Assembly (NCBI RefSeq): GCF_000368585.1 | Contig: NZ_KB849557.1 | Span: 601,615-665,614, forward strand | Length of the DNA: 64,000 bases | Source: Acinetobacter venetianus RAG-1 = CIP 110063 | GTDB lineage: Bacteria; Pseudomonadota; Gammaproteobacteria; Pseudomonadales; Moraxellaceae | Reading direction: 5' to 3' | Shown here: positions 1 through 8,078 of the stretch, piece by piece | How the letters are laid out: every line of letters starts with the position of its first letter | How positions within the stretch are numbered: position 1 is the stretch's first letter | Notes under the pieces: generated by a model | What the model saw: only the letters and a program-made list of their open reading frames with translations | The model's database searches: none | What the model was told of the DNA's origin: nothing | Translations under genes and position numbers: made by a program

Positions 1-469
1 CGTTATAACGCTGCTGCTCTAAATCAACTTGATTTGCAGATAACTTCGCCACTTTCTGCGCAGCTTTACGCTGCCCAAACAAGTCAAGTGGCTGAGAAAT
101 CCCGATTGCCAACTCCTGATCCTGATTGCTTTGCAATCCTGTCTGTTCGATCGAAATACTTGGATTTGCCCATAACCCACTCTGTTTGAGTTGGGCACTC
201 GCCATATTTTGCTGAGTCTGCCAGCTAGATTGATTGGCTTGGTAAGTGCGAATCTGCTCTAAAATCTGTTCAAAACTAGAACGATCTTGGATCTCTCTCA
301 CTGTGGGCTGATTAGCCGTCAATAGAGACTCAGCAGAAACGGATTGCCCAAACACTGCCGTGGTTAAAGCAATCGATAACACCGACCATTTTATCGATAA
401 AAAATGGGAGGATTTTTTTAGCGCACGATTCTGAGATAAATTGGTACGCTGATTTAAACGTAAAGACAT
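1..469 (-). CDS. czcC: CzcC-type outer-membrane efflux channel (TolC family), N-terminal part
   Basis: The gene begins at ATG 469 and runs off the left edge, so about 156 residues are visible. A basic N-terminus and hydrophobic segment ending near SVSA form a Sec signal peptide. The mature part, rich in Gln and Ala with long helices (LEQIRTYQANQ, SISQPLDLFGQRKAA), matches the start of TolC/CzcC outer-membrane proteins. In RND heavy-metal efflux pumps this protein forms the outer-membrane duct joined to the CzcB adaptor and CzcA pump, which should lie to the left of this window. It follows a czcI gene on the same strand by about 55 bp, the classical czcI-czcC order, which supports the specific call over a generic TolC-family channel. 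The substrate (Zn, Cd or Co) is inferred from context only. Confidence 0.8.
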   Translation of the reverse strand, partial: MSLRLNQRTNLSQNRALKKSSHFLSIKWSVLSIALTTAVFGQSVSAESLLTANQPTVREIQDRSSFEQILEQIRTYQANQSSWQTQQNMASAQLKQSGLWANPSISIEQTGLQSNQDQELAIGISQPLDLFGQRKAAQKVAKLSANQVDLEQQRYN

Positions 470-524
470 ATAAAGCCCCGCAAATAAAATGAAATTGCGG
501 TGGGCTATTTTTCGGCTACCCCAC

Positions 525-923
525 CTATAGCGGGGTCAATACAGGCGGTGGATTCAGTTCAAATAAATGAGGAGACTGGTAAGAGTTAGACCAGTAATAT
601 TTTTGTTCTAATTCATGTGTTGTTAAAATAGGGTCATCAAGCTGTTGCTGAGCCTCAGTCACCACCACATGGAAACATGAAGGTAAATGATCATGATGAT
701 CTTGCAAGCTTAATGGCATAGGTAAATCAGCATCTTGGTCATTAACCAAAGTAGATTGTGTATCAACATGCTGATTTTCAGGAATATGATGACCAAAATG
801 AGTCAATACCGAAGTTTTTGCATTGATATTTTCATGGCCGCAATACGCCGCTGCCACATTCCACAAACTTTGGAATATGAACAAACTGAGTAAGACGGTG
901 ATAAAAATACTAAAACGGCGCAA
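525..923 (-). CDS. czcI: CzcI-family metal-resistance protein, copy A
   Basis: Small exported protein of about 132 residues with an N-terminal hydrophobic segment (TVLLSLFIFQS) followed by a Cys/His-rich mature part: AAYCGHEN, HFGHHIPE, DHHDHLPSCFHVVV. This is the CzcI pattern, a periplasmic protein linked to Co/Zn/Cd resistance; its exact role (regulator or metal binder) is not settled in the family. I place the start at TTG 923, where the codons TTG-CGC-CGT match the paralogue at 2630 codon for codon. The longer frame from GTG 959 would begin inside the likely -10 element (958-963) and is therefore improbable. It is directly upstream of the czcC-like gene and is probably cotranscribed with it. 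The sequence around its 3' end closely matches that of the second copy, indicating tandem duplication. Confidence 0.78.
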   Translation of the reverse strand: MRRFSIFITVLLSLFIFQSLWNVAAAYCGHENINAKTSVLTHFGHHIPENQHVDTQSTLVNDQDADLPMPLSLQDHHDHLPSCFHVVVTEAQQQLDDPILTTHELEQKYYWSNSYQSPHLFELNPPPVLTPL

Positions 924-957
924 AAATTTCTCTTTAGACAAAAATTGCTCAGGTGGC

Positions 958-992
958 ACTATAGCAACTAAACTTGATGTAATAAAATTACA
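958..992 (-). promoter_or_regulatory. Putative metal-responsive promoter of czcI copy A
   Basis: On the minus strand a TATAGT -10 box (958-963) is preceded, 14 bp upstream, by the dyad TGTAATAAAATTACA (978-992, two perfect 6-bp arms around AAA). The dyad covers the expected -35 region, which is poor (TTTATT), as expected for an activator-dependent promoter. The same element at the same spacing precedes the other czcI copy. The bound regulator is not known; a CzcR-like response regulator is an inference. Confidence 0.5.
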
Positions 993-1126
993 TTGTTCGA
1001 CTAAGCAATAAAAAATAATATGACTTCATAGCGTAAGGCTTATTCAGTCAGCGTACAGAATATAGGTACATCATCGGATGGAAACCAGCAACAGAAGTTA
1101 CTGGTTTCCAAACCTACTAGCCATCA

Positions 1127-1300
1127 TTAACACTTATGCTGAGCAGTCGTATGATGACTCTTTTTCTCCACTTGAGCCTTTGTTTCTTTCTGAGCATTAA
1201 GATTTTTTTCTAAGAAAATCAAACCACCATCGGCCTTTGCGACAGTCGCAGAAAGAAGTAAAACAACCAACAATACTTTTGCATTTAATTGACTAAACAT
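1127..1300 (-). CDS. Small exported His-rich peptide of unknown function
   Basis: A 57-residue protein if started at ATG 1300, which has a good ribosome-binding site (AAGGTGAA) just upstream; the in-frame GTG at 1309 overlaps that site and is unlikely. Residues 7-23 form a signal peptide ending in AKA, giving a mature peptide of roughly 30-35 residues rich in Lys, Gln and His and ending in HHTTAQHKC. The His pairs and terminal Cys could bind metal, and the gene lies between the membrane methyltransferase and czcI copy A on the same strand, so a role in metal resistance is plausible but unproven. I recognise no named family. Confidence 0.6.
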   Translation of the reverse strand: MFSQLNAKVLLVVLLLSATVAKADGGLIFLEKNLNAQKETKAQVEKKSHHTTAQHKC

Positions 1301-1457
1301 AATCTTCACCTTATCTAAGAGAAGCTCTGTTCAATGAAACTTTTGGGCGAAACACCAAAATAAAATGAACAAAGCGACATATATTTATGAATTCAGTCAT
1401 GCCTTGAAATTCAAAGTTGATTTCAAGCACAGACTCAAATCTCAAAACTGCTATTCC

Positions 1458-2069
1458 TTAAAACAAACTAAATACAGATGGAATAACACCAAATAGCCTC
1501 AGCTCTTCAAATAGCTGAACGAAAGCAGCGATCCAGAGAAACCAGACCACTTGTACTAAGAAAATACGAAAATGTTTGGGCGAAACTTGATAATATTCAG
1601 GCTCTTTATAATTCTTGAGACTGGGAATAAAACGAGGTATTTGATTGCAATAATCTAAATATTCGCTCCCATATTTTTTACTCAAAAATTTTTCTTCTTG
1701 GCGTATCACATAATGGTAATAGCACAAGAAATATAGAGAGAATATCACTGGGAAGAAGAACGTCTCCGTTAGAAACATGATGCCGAGACCACCTAAATAA
1801 CTAAATAGATAAAGTGGATTTCGACAGAGTGAATACGGCCCTTGGGTGACTAATCGGCTATTCTTATAGCCAGAAATGTAAATACTGCACCAGATTCTTC
1901 CCATTATCCCCAAACCAACAAAGAGCCACCCAAAGAACCATAGAATGTGTTCTACAAATGGGGCTTGGAAATGCCATTCACTAAAGCTCATCGCGACAAT
2001 AACAGCCAAAGCCAAGCCGATGATTCTGGAACTCATTGTTCTTACGCGAGGCGCAAATAAAATATTCAT
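1458..2069 (-). CDS. Isoprenylcysteine carboxyl methyltransferase-like membrane protein
   Basis: A 203-residue integral membrane protein of the ICMT/PEMT fold. Four to five hydrophobic helices are followed by the family signature region: YKNSRLVTQGPYSLCRNPLYLF (GPY and RNP-Y motifs bind S-adenosylmethionine) and a C-terminal RQEEKFLSKKYGSEYLDYC block. Such proteins methylate hydrophobic or membrane-embedded substrates; in bacteria the substrates are mostly unknown. The start is placed at ATG 2069 (MNILFAPR), because an upstream extension to 2162 adds a poorly conserved segment. It lies between the two czcI copies on the same strand, a context often seen next to czc efflux genes in this genus, so it may belong to the metal-resistance operon. 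Its link with efflux is inferred from position only. Confidence 0.75.
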   Translation of the reverse strand: MNILFAPRVRTMSSRIIGLALAVIVAMSFSEWHFQAPFVEHILWFFGWLFVGLGIMGRIWCSIYISGYKNSRLVTQGPYSLCRNPLYLFSYLGGLGIMFLTETFFFPVIFSLYFLCYYHYVIRQEEKFLSKKYGSEYLDYCNQIPRFIPSLKNYKEPEYYQVSPKHFRIFLVQVVWFLWIAAFVQLFEELRLFGVIPSVFSLF

Positions 2070-2203
2070 TTTATTTAACCTCAATCGGGACAGGATCGAA
2101 ATGTAGATCAGCGCTAATCTGCCGATGCCATTTTTTAAATATGGCAATAGGCACATAAACATCGCGCATTTTTAAGAAATTTTTATGCATGGAATAACCC
2201 TTT

Positions 2204-2219
2204 GAAATAAATTTATTTC
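2204..2219. repeat. Perfect 16-bp AT-rich palindrome
   Basis: GAAATAAATTTATTTC lies between czcI copy B and the membrane methyltransferase gene. It has no T-run and is too AT-rich for a strong terminator. It may be an operator or chance. Confidence 0.3.
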
Positions 2220-2237
2220 TGGTGGGTTATTTTTCAG

Positions 2238-2630
2238 CTACCCCACCGATAGCAGGGTTAAAACAGGCGGTGGGTTTAATCCCGTTAAATAAGGAGACTG
2301 ATAAAAATTAGACCAGTCATATTGTTGTTTTAATTCAGGCTCATACAAAATCGGTTGATTCAACTTCTGCTCTGCTGCCAAAACAACGACATGAAAACAA
2401 GAAGGCAAATGATCGTGATGATCTTGTGAACTCAGTAAAGTTGTATCATCGGCGAGATCTTGTTTAAGATCCGATTGCTCTTGTGTCTCTTGTAATGAGT
2501 GATGTCCGAAATGATTCACCAGTTGCTTGGTTGTATTTTCATGACCGCAATAAGCAGCTGCCACGTTCCAAATACTTTGGAACATGAACAAACTCAATAA
2601 GACTGTCATCAATACAGCAGAACGTCGCAA
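2238..2630 (-). CDS. czcI: CzcI-family metal-resistance protein, copy B
   Basis: A 130-residue paralogue of the CzcI protein at 525-923. It shares the N-terminal segment (SLFMFQSIWNVAAAYCGHEN), the HFGHH motif, the DHHDHLPSCFHVVV block and the C-terminal NPPPVLTLL end. The start is TTG 2630 (codons TTG-CGA-CGT), matching the start proposed for copy A. The middle third (residues 35-60) differs most between the copies, so they are not a recent perfect duplication. It heads the minus-strand group czcI-B, methyltransferase, small peptide, czcI-A, czcC and has its own dyad-containing promoter. The presence of two copies flanking the methyltransferase and peptide genes suggests a duplication that captured or bracketed these genes. 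Confidence 0.78.
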   Translation of the reverse strand: MRRSAVLMTVLLSLFMFQSIWNVAAAYCGHENTTKQLVNHFGHHSLQETQEQSDLKQDLADDTTLLSSQDHHDHLPSCFHVVVLAAEQKLNQPILYEPELKQQYDWSNFYQSPYLTGLNPPPVLTLLSVG

Positions 2631-2662
2631 CAGAACACCATAACCGTAAATTGCTTAACAGC

Positions 2663-2697
2663 ACTATAGCAGGCAAGATTGATGTAATAAAATTACA
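2663..2697 (-). promoter_or_regulatory. Putative metal-responsive promoter of czcI copy B
   Basis: The same layout as the copy A promoter: TATAGT -10 (2663-2668) and, 14 bp further upstream, the dyad TGTAATAAAATTACA (2683-2697). Conservation of both elements and their spacing, while the flanks have diverged, argues that the dyad is functional. Confidence 0.5.
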
Positions 2698-2848
2698 CTC
2701 ACTAATAAGTTTGTTTTAATAAAGTTAATCATTTGTTAAATTAAATTCTTTTTAAATGATGACTCTGGTTTAAGCGTGTTATTTAAGTCATAACTTTTTA
2801 AAAGAGTAAAAAGACTTTTCGAGAAAGCCTTTTTACTGAGCTAGATAG

Positions 2849-3442
2849 TTATTGCTGTTTTTGCAAATCATAAGTAAAACGAATCACAACATCATCGACA
2901 ACTTTATTAAAAGCCTCATTAATCGTCATCGGTTGTACATTTTCAACTGGCGCTTTTTTATTTCCAACAGTCGATAAAATCATATGTGGATAGCGTTGAG
3001 AAGTTTCTTTGCCCTGAGTATCAATATATTTAAATTTAAATTCATATTTATCAGTAACGGCATTCCCTACTGCACCGAAAGTTAAACCTGTTAATGCACC
3101 TTTGCCCGCTGCTTCACCTAAATCAGCTACGTTATTTGCAGTGACATGCAATTTTGCTTGGTTCGCAGCATTCGACTGCGCTGCTGGCGAGAATACACCT
3201 GTAGCCCTTAAACTACGATCAACGATTGATTGTAGCTCTTTACCAGCTTTCGGAATCACAACTCCATTTCTTTGAAATTCAGTCACCACCGTGACTGGAA
3301 TTGGCTGGTTTGGTCTTTCAATATTTGAATAACCAATCGTTTTATAAGCAGGATCAACATATGATTTTACTGAGAGACACCCTGTAAGTTGCGTAACAAC
3401 AGCCACACTTATCGCAATTGAGAAAAGTTTAATTTTTTTCAT
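2849..3442 (-). CDS. Putative lipoprotein of unknown function
   Basis: A 197-residue protein with a lipoprotein signal peptide: charged start MKKIK, hydrophobic core and lipobox LTGC with Cys22. The mature part starts with SVKSYVDPAYK and contains a Gly/Ala stretch (EAAGKGALTGLTFGAVG, about residues 115-130) that could be a short membrane-inserted hairpin, as seen in glycine-zipper lipoproteins. The C-terminal third has mixed strand-like character (KYEFKFKYIDTQGK). It probably sits in the outer membrane or periplasmic face. It is separated from the czc genes by about 220 bp with its own spacing, so cotranscription is uncertain. I do not recognise a characterised family. Confidence 0.65.
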   Translation of the reverse strand: MKKIKLFSIAISVAVVTQLTGCLSVKSYVDPAYKTIGYSNIERPNQPIPVTVVTEFQRNGVVIPKAGKELQSIVDRSLRATGVFSPAAQSNAANQAKLHVTANNVADLGEAAGKGALTGLTFGAVGNAVTDKYEFKFKYIDTQGKETSQRYPHMILSTVGNKKAPVENVQPMTINEAFNKVVDDVVIRFTYDLQKQQ

Positions 3443-3604
3443 GATTTTCCAAAAGGTATATTTACCATTTAATAGATTGAGTGCTGATATTAATCTTTAT
3501 AAATTAAAAATATAAGTATAAACCCACGGCCTTTAAATAATTTTCTTTCATAGCTCTAATCACTATTATTATTGATCACTTTTAAAATCGTTAAATAGGA
3601 TACA

Positions 3605-3634
3605 AATAAAAAAACCAGCCCTAAGGCTGGTTTT
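3605..3634 (-). terminator. Rho-independent terminator of ettA
   Basis: Eight-bp stem AACCAGCC/GGCTGGTT (3613-3632) with loop CTAA; on the minus strand it is followed by a T-run. It lies just after the ettA stop codon. Confidence 0.85.
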
Positions 3635-3648
3635 AAAGTTACAGAAAA

Positions 3649-5310
3649 TTAACCTGTAATCTTTTTATATTTAGAGCGTTTTTGTGTTGCATCTTCGCCT
3701 AAACGAGACTGACGATAAGCTTCGTATTCTGCATAGTTACCTGTGTAGAATTCTGGCTGTTCGTTCTCAAATGACAAGATGTGCGTTGCAATACGGTCAA
3801 GGAACCAACGGTCATGCGACACCACCATCACTGTACCTGGGAATACAAGAATTGCATCCTCAAGCGCACGTAAAGTTTCGATATCCAAGTCGTTCGATGG
3901 CTCATCCAGTAAGATTACGTTTGCGCCCATCTGTAAGATTTTCGCAAGTTGTAAACGGTTACGTTCACCACCAGACAATTCACCGACGCGTTTTTGCTGA
4001 TCTTGGCCTTTGAAGTTAAAACGACCGATGTAAGCACGTGACGCGATTTCGTAATCACCAATTTTTAGGATATCTAAACCGCCAGAAACTTCTTCCCAAA
4101 CCGTTTTGTTATTATCCAAGGTGTCACGAATCTGACCCACGTAAGCCACTTTAACTGACTCACCTAAAGTCACAGTACCTGTATCAGGTTGCTGCTCGCC
4201 CGTCATCATACGGAATAAAGTGGTTTTACCCGCACCGTTTGGACCTACGATACCGACAATCGCTGTAGGAGGTACAGTGAAAGTTAGGTTTTCATAAAGT
4301 AAGCGACCATCAAATGATTTGCTGATACCTTCCACTTCCACAACTTTGTTACCCAAACGTGGGCCAGGTGGAATGTAGATTTCAGACGTTTCATTACGCT
4401 GTTGGAATTCTTTAGAGTTAAGCTCTTCAAAACGTTCCATACGCGCTTTGTTTTTCTTTTGCTGGCCTTTAACATTTGAACGAACCCATTCAAGTTCTTT
4501 TTTCAATGCTTTAGCAAAAGATTCTTCTTGTTTCTGTTCCTGCTCTAGACGGGCATTCTTTTGTTCCAACCAAGAAGAATAGTTACCTTGGTAAGGAATA
4601 CCATGTCCACGGTCAAGTTCAAGAATCCACTCAGCAACGTTATCCAAGAAATAACGGTCATGCGTAATCGCAACGATTGTGCCAGGGAAATCTTTCAAGA
4701 AACGTTCTAACCAAGATACTGATTCAGCATCCAAATGGTTCGTCGGTTCGTCTAGAAGCAACATGTCTGGCTTCGAAAGCAATAAACGGCACAATGCAAC
4801 ACGACGACGCTCACCACCTGAAAGCAATGATACATCGGCATCCCATGCTGGAAGGTTCAATGCATCAGCAGCAATTTCAAGCTGGTTATTGAGGTTGTGT
4901 GCATCCCATGCATGGATGATTGATTCTAATTTTTCTTGCTCTTTCGCAAGCGCATCAAAATCAGCATCTGGTTCAGCATATTCAGCAAAAACCTGATCAA
5001 GACGTTCTAAAGCATCAAGTGCTTCACGTACGCCATCTTCAACGTTACCACGAACGTCTTTGGTTGGATCTAAAGGCGGTTCTTGTTCTAGATAGCCGAT
5101 TTTGATCCCTGGTTGTGCACGAGCTTCACCTGAGAAATCTTTATCTACGCCAGCCATAATACGGAGTAGGGTTGACTTACCTGCACCGTTTAAACCAAGT
5201 ACACCAATTTTTGCACCTGGGAAAAATGATAAAGAGATGTCTTTCAGGATTTCGCGCTTTGGCGGAACCATTTTAGACACTCGGTTCATCGTATAAATAT
5301 ATTGGGCCAC
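3649..5310 (-). CDS. ettA: Energy-dependent translational throttle protein EttA (ABC-F)
   Basis: A 553-residue ABC-F ATPase, essentially the E. coli EttA length. It has two nucleotide-binding domains without membrane segments: Walker A GLNGAGKST (about 39-47) with signature LSGGERRR and Walker B LLLDEPTNHLD, then GPNGAGKTT (about 355-363) with LSGGERNR and VILLDEPSNDLD. Between them lies the P-site tRNA interaction linker (charged residues about 245-305), which is typical of the family. EttA binds the ribosomal E site and gates the first elongation step in response to ATP/ADP ratio. The gene is monocistronic, flanked by its own terminator and a 300-bp upstream region. The start ATG 5310 matches the conserved MAQYIYTMNRVSK beginning. 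Confidence 0.95.
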   Translation of the reverse strand: MAQYIYTMNRVSKMVPPKREILKDISLSFFPGAKIGVLGLNGAGKSTLLRIMAGVDKDFSGEARAQPGIKIGYLEQEPPLDPTKDVRGNVEDGVREALDALERLDQVFAEYAEPDADFDALAKEQEKLESIIHAWDAHNLNNQLEIAADALNLPAWDADVSLLSGGERRRVALCRLLLSKPDMLLLDEPTNHLDAESVSWLERFLKDFPGTIVAITHDRYFLDNVAEWILELDRGHGIPYQGNYSSWLEQKNARLEQEQKQEESFAKALKKELEWVRSNVKGQQKKNKARMERFEELNSKEFQQRNETSEIYIPPGPRLGNKVVEVEGISKSFDGRLLYENLTFTVPPTAIVGIVGPNGAGKTTLFRMMTGEQQPDTGTVTLGESVKVAYVGQIRDTLDNNKTVWEEVSGGLDILKIGDYEIASRAYIGRFNFKGQDQQKRVGELSGGERNRLQLAKILQMGANVILLDEPSNDLDIETLRALEDAILVFPGTVMVVSHDRWFLDRIATHILSFENEQPEFYTGNYAEYEAYRQSRLGEDATQKRSKYKKITG

Positions 5311-5615
5311 GCAGGACTCCTCAATTGAAAAACCAATACATCGCTAATCAGAATAAGCGAAAAATAATCGGACGTATTATACGCTGAAAAGCCCTTTAAC
5401 TTGAAGTTAAGTTGAGATTTGTTTGTTTGCTTTAAAAGGATTTTCTTTTTCAAGACATTACACGATCAGCTCAATCACAGTAGGTCTCTGGATAAATGCA
5501 ATTTTATTGAGATGGATATGAATAAAACTGCTAAAAATCACATCATTTATGCACCATTTTGGATAGCTTTTAAGCTACACTCGCTTATTATTTAACTCAC
5601 GTAGATGATGTAATT
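5311..5615. other. Divergent intergenic region ettA/metY
   Basis: No gene or conserved riboswitch is visible. It must hold the promoters of both ettA and metY. A perfect inverted repeat TAGCTTTTAAGCTA lies at 5564-5577, about 40 bp before the metY start, and could be an operator; no SAM-riboswitch core was recognisable. Confidence 0.4.
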
Positions 5616-6893
5616 ATGACCTATAAAGATGAAACTTTAGCCATTCATGCGGGATATTCACCAGAGGCGACTACAAAAGCTGTCGCTGTACCAATTTATC
5701 AAACCACATCTTATGCCTTTGATAATACACAACATGGTGCGGATCTATTTGATCTAAAAGTACAAGGCAATATTTATACACGGATTATGAACCCAACCAC
5801 TGCGGTACTCGAACAACGTATTGCAGCACTGGAGGGTGGGATTGGGGCATTGGCTTTGGCATCAGGTATGGCTGCCATCACTTATGCAATTCAAACGATT
5901 GCTGAAGCTGGTGACAATATTGCATCGGTTTCCACGCTATATGGCGGCACCTATAATTTATTTGCGCACACCTTGCCAAAGCAAGGCGTTGAAGTTCGTT
6001 TTTTTGATTACCAAAACCCTGAAGCGTTACGTTCAATTATTGATGAAAAAACCAAATTGGTGTTTGTTGAATCAATTGGTAATCCGCTCGGCAATATCAT
6101 CGATCTAGAAGCGATTGCTCAGATTGCACATGAATATGGTGTACCTGTGATTGTAGATAATACGGTTGCAACACCTGCTCTGCTCAAGCCGTTTGAGTTT
6201 GGTGCAGATATCGTAATTCACTCACTCACCAAATATATCGGTGGTCATGGCAATAGTATTGGCGGCATTATCGTTGATAGCGGTAAATTTCCTTGGGGTA
6301 AATATCCAGAACGCTTTACAGCCTTAAATACACCTGATCCAAGTTATCACGGCGTGAACTATGTCGAAGTACTGGGTGAAGCTGCGTTTATCGCGCGTGC
6401 GCGTGTCGTTCCTTTACGCAATACAGGGGCTGCAATTAGCCCACTCAGTGTATTCCTCATTTTACAGGGATTGGAAACACTGAATCTACGCATGGAACGC
6501 CATACTGAAAATGCCATTAAAGTTGCAGAATATTTAAAACAACATCCAAAAGTAAAATGGGTAAATTACGCAGGATTAAAAGACCATCCACAGCATAATC
6601 TGGCTCAAAAATATGTGAAAGGTAAACCTTCTGCGATCCTTTCTTTCGGTGTGCAGGATGGTCGTGAAGGTGGCACACGCTTTATTGATGCATTACAGCT
6701 ATTTACACGTTTAGTAAATATTGGTGATGCAAAAAGCTTGGCATGTCATCCAGCAACAACAACACATCGTCAATTGAACGAAGAAGAGCTCAAATCAGCA
6801 GGTGTCAGCGAAGACCTCGTGCGCTTGTCTATTGGGATTGAGCATGTTGATGACCTGATTGCTGACCTCGAACAAGCCCTTGCTCAAGTTTAA
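5616..6893 (+). CDS. metY: O-acetylhomoserine aminocarboxypropyltransferase (sulfhydrylase)
   Basis: A 425-residue PLP enzyme of the Cys/Met metabolism family. The opening DETLAIHAGYSPE, the IYTRIMNPTTAVLEQRIAALEGG block, LASGMAAITYA and the PLP-binding lysine in SLTKYIGGHG (Lys206) are diagnostic, and the roughly 425-residue length plus the insert around residues 220-250 fits MetY rather than the shorter MetB/MetC/MetZ. It joins O-acetylhomoserine with sulfide (or methanethiol) to make homocysteine (or methionine) in the cytosol, the direct-sulfhydrylation route. It is a single gene with its own promoter region and a strong terminator. Substrate preference between O-acetyl- and O-succinylhomoserine is inferred from similarity. 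Confidence 0.92.
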   Translation: MTYKDETLAIHAGYSPEATTKAVAVPIYQTTSYAFDNTQHGADLFDLKVQGNIYTRIMNPTTAVLEQRIAALEGGIGALALASGMAAITYAIQTIAEAGDNIASVSTLYGGTYNLFAHTLPKQGVEVRFFDYQNPEALRSIIDEKTKLVFVESIGNPLGNIIDLEAIAQIAHEYGVPVIVDNTVATPALLKPFEFGADIVIHSLTKYIGGHGNSIGGIIVDSGKFPWGKYPERFTALNTPDPSYHGVNYVEVLGEAAFIARARVVPLRNTGAAISPLSVFLILQGLETLNLRMERHTENAIKVAEYLKQHPKVKWVNYAGLKDHPQHNLAQKYVKGKPSAILSFGVQDGREGGTRFIDALQLFTRLVNIGDAKSLACHPATTTHRQLNEEELKSAGVSEDLVRLSIGIEHVDDLIADLEQALAQV

Positions 6894-6906
6894 TTTTAAT
6901 GAAATC

Positions 6907-6938
6907 AATAAGCCTCCTGAGTGAGGCTTATTTTTTGT
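6907..6938 (+). terminator. Rho-independent terminator of metY
   Basis: Stem AATAAGCCTC/GAGGCTTATT with a six-base loop followed by TTTTTTG. Confidence 0.88.
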
Positions 6939-7078
6939 TCAAATCTCAAAAAATATTATTGCTTTTTCAACTATTACAACACCTTGTTTTAGAGTTTTTA
7001 CTCTAAAAAAATTATTATTTTTCAAATATTTACACTGGACAAACAAAAAATATCGGTTAATATACATACAAAATAAAG

Positions 7079-7111
7079 TGCAATGTTTAATCGCAATAAG
7101 AAGACATTGCA
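7079..7111. promoter_or_regulatory. Inverted repeat upstream of acr1
   Basis: TGCAATGT (7079-7086) and ACATTGCA (7104-7111) are perfect 8-bp arms 17 bp apart, 32 bp before the acr1 start. Arm spacing of 25 bp between starts would fit binding of a dimeric regulator or a leader hairpin. No regulator can be named. Confidence 0.35.
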
Positions 7112-7142
7112 AACAACAGCTTGATTAATGTAGGTAACTTAC

Positions 7143-8030
7143 ATGAACGGAAAACTCAAAAAACTTTTTCAGCAAAAAGTCGACGGTAAAACAATCATTG
7201 TCACAGGTGCATCTAGTGGCATTGGTCTAACGGTTTCAAAGTATCTTGCTCAAGCTGGCGCACATGTCTTACTACTTGCTCGTACCAAGGAAAAATTAGA
7301 CGAAGTTAAAGCTGAGATCGAAGCAGAAGGCGGTAAAGCATCTGTTTTCCCATGTGATCTAAATGACATGGATTCGATTGATGCGGTTTCTAAAGAGATT
7401 CTTGCAGCAGTAGATCATATTGATATTTTGGTCAACAATGCAGGTCGCTCTATTCGTCGTGCGGTGCATGAATCGATTGATCGTTTCCATGATTTTGAAC
7501 GTACCATGCAGTTGAATTACTTCGGTGCAGTTCGTTTAGTTCTCAATGTATTACCGCACATGATGCAACGCAAAGACGGTCAAATCATCAACATCAGTTC
7601 GATTGGTGTATTGGCAAATGCAACACGCTTCTCGGCTTATGTCGCATCGAAAGCTGCGCTTGATGCATTTAGCCGTTGCTTATCGGCAGAAGTTCATTCG
7701 CACAAAATTGCAATTACTTCGATTTATATGCCTTTAGTGCGCACACCAATGATCGCACCAACTAAGATTTATAAATATGTACCAACGCTTTCTCCAGAAG
7801 AAGCGGCTGATTTGATTGCTTATGCAATCGTAAAACGTCCGAAGAAAATCGCGACAAACCTCGGTCGTCTTGCATCGATTACTTACGCGGTTGCACCTGA
7901 CATTAACAACATTTTAATGTCGATTGGTTTTAACTTGTTCCCTAGCTCAACAGCTTCAATCGGTAAACAAGAAAAACTCAATCTTGTGCAACGTGCTTAT
8001 GCCCGTTTGTTCCCAGGTGAACACTGGTAA
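7143..8030 (+). CDS. acr1: Fatty acyl-CoA reductase Acr1
   Basis: A 295-residue short-chain dehydrogenase that I recognise as Acr1 of Acinetobacter: same length, central block RSIRRAVHESIDRFHDFERTM in the family position and the C-terminal end ARLFPGEHW. It reduces long-chain acyl-CoA to the fatty aldehyde with NADPH, the first committed step toward wax esters. Rossmann motif TGASSGIG (21-28), catalytic Ser152/153, Tyr166 and Lys170 (YVASK) are all present. The C-terminal hydrophobic stretch (ILMSIGFNLFPSSTA) probably mediates membrane association. It is monocistronic between two terminators; the wax-ester synthase gene is not in this window, as expected because it lies elsewhere in the genus. 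Start ATG 7143 has an AGG site nine bases upstream. Confidence 0.95.
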   Translation: MNGKLKKLFQQKVDGKTIIVTGASSGIGLTVSKYLAQAGAHVLLLARTKEKLDEVKAEIEAEGGKASVFPCDLNDMDSIDAVSKEILAAVDHIDILVNNAGRSIRRAVHESIDRFHDFERTMQLNYFGAVRLVLNVLPHMMQRKDGQIINISSIGVLANATRFSAYVASKAALDAFSRCLSAEVHSHKIAITSIYMPLVRTPMIAPTKIYKYVPTLSPEEAADLIAYAIVKRPKKIATNLGRLASITYAVAPDINNILMSIGFNLFPSSTASIGKQEKLNLVQRAYARLFPGEHW

Positions 8031-8043
8031 TCTTCAATGACAT

Positions 8044-8075
8044 AAAAAACCTCCCTTAATGGGAGGTTTTTTTAT
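8044..8075. terminator. Bidirectional terminator between acr1 and the exported protein gene
   Basis: Stem AACCTCCC/GGGAGGTT with an A-run before and T-run after, able to stop both converging transcripts. Confidence 0.88.
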
Positions 8076-8078
8076 TCA

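Noticed and set aside
924..959. Longer GTG start for czcI copy A
   Set aside because: The GTG overlaps the conserved TATAGT box, and the paralogue begins at the matching TTG-CG-CGT codons.
5401..5615. SAM-type riboswitch upstream of metY
   Set aside because: No conserved SAM-I or SAM-II core or matching helices could be found, only a short palindrome.
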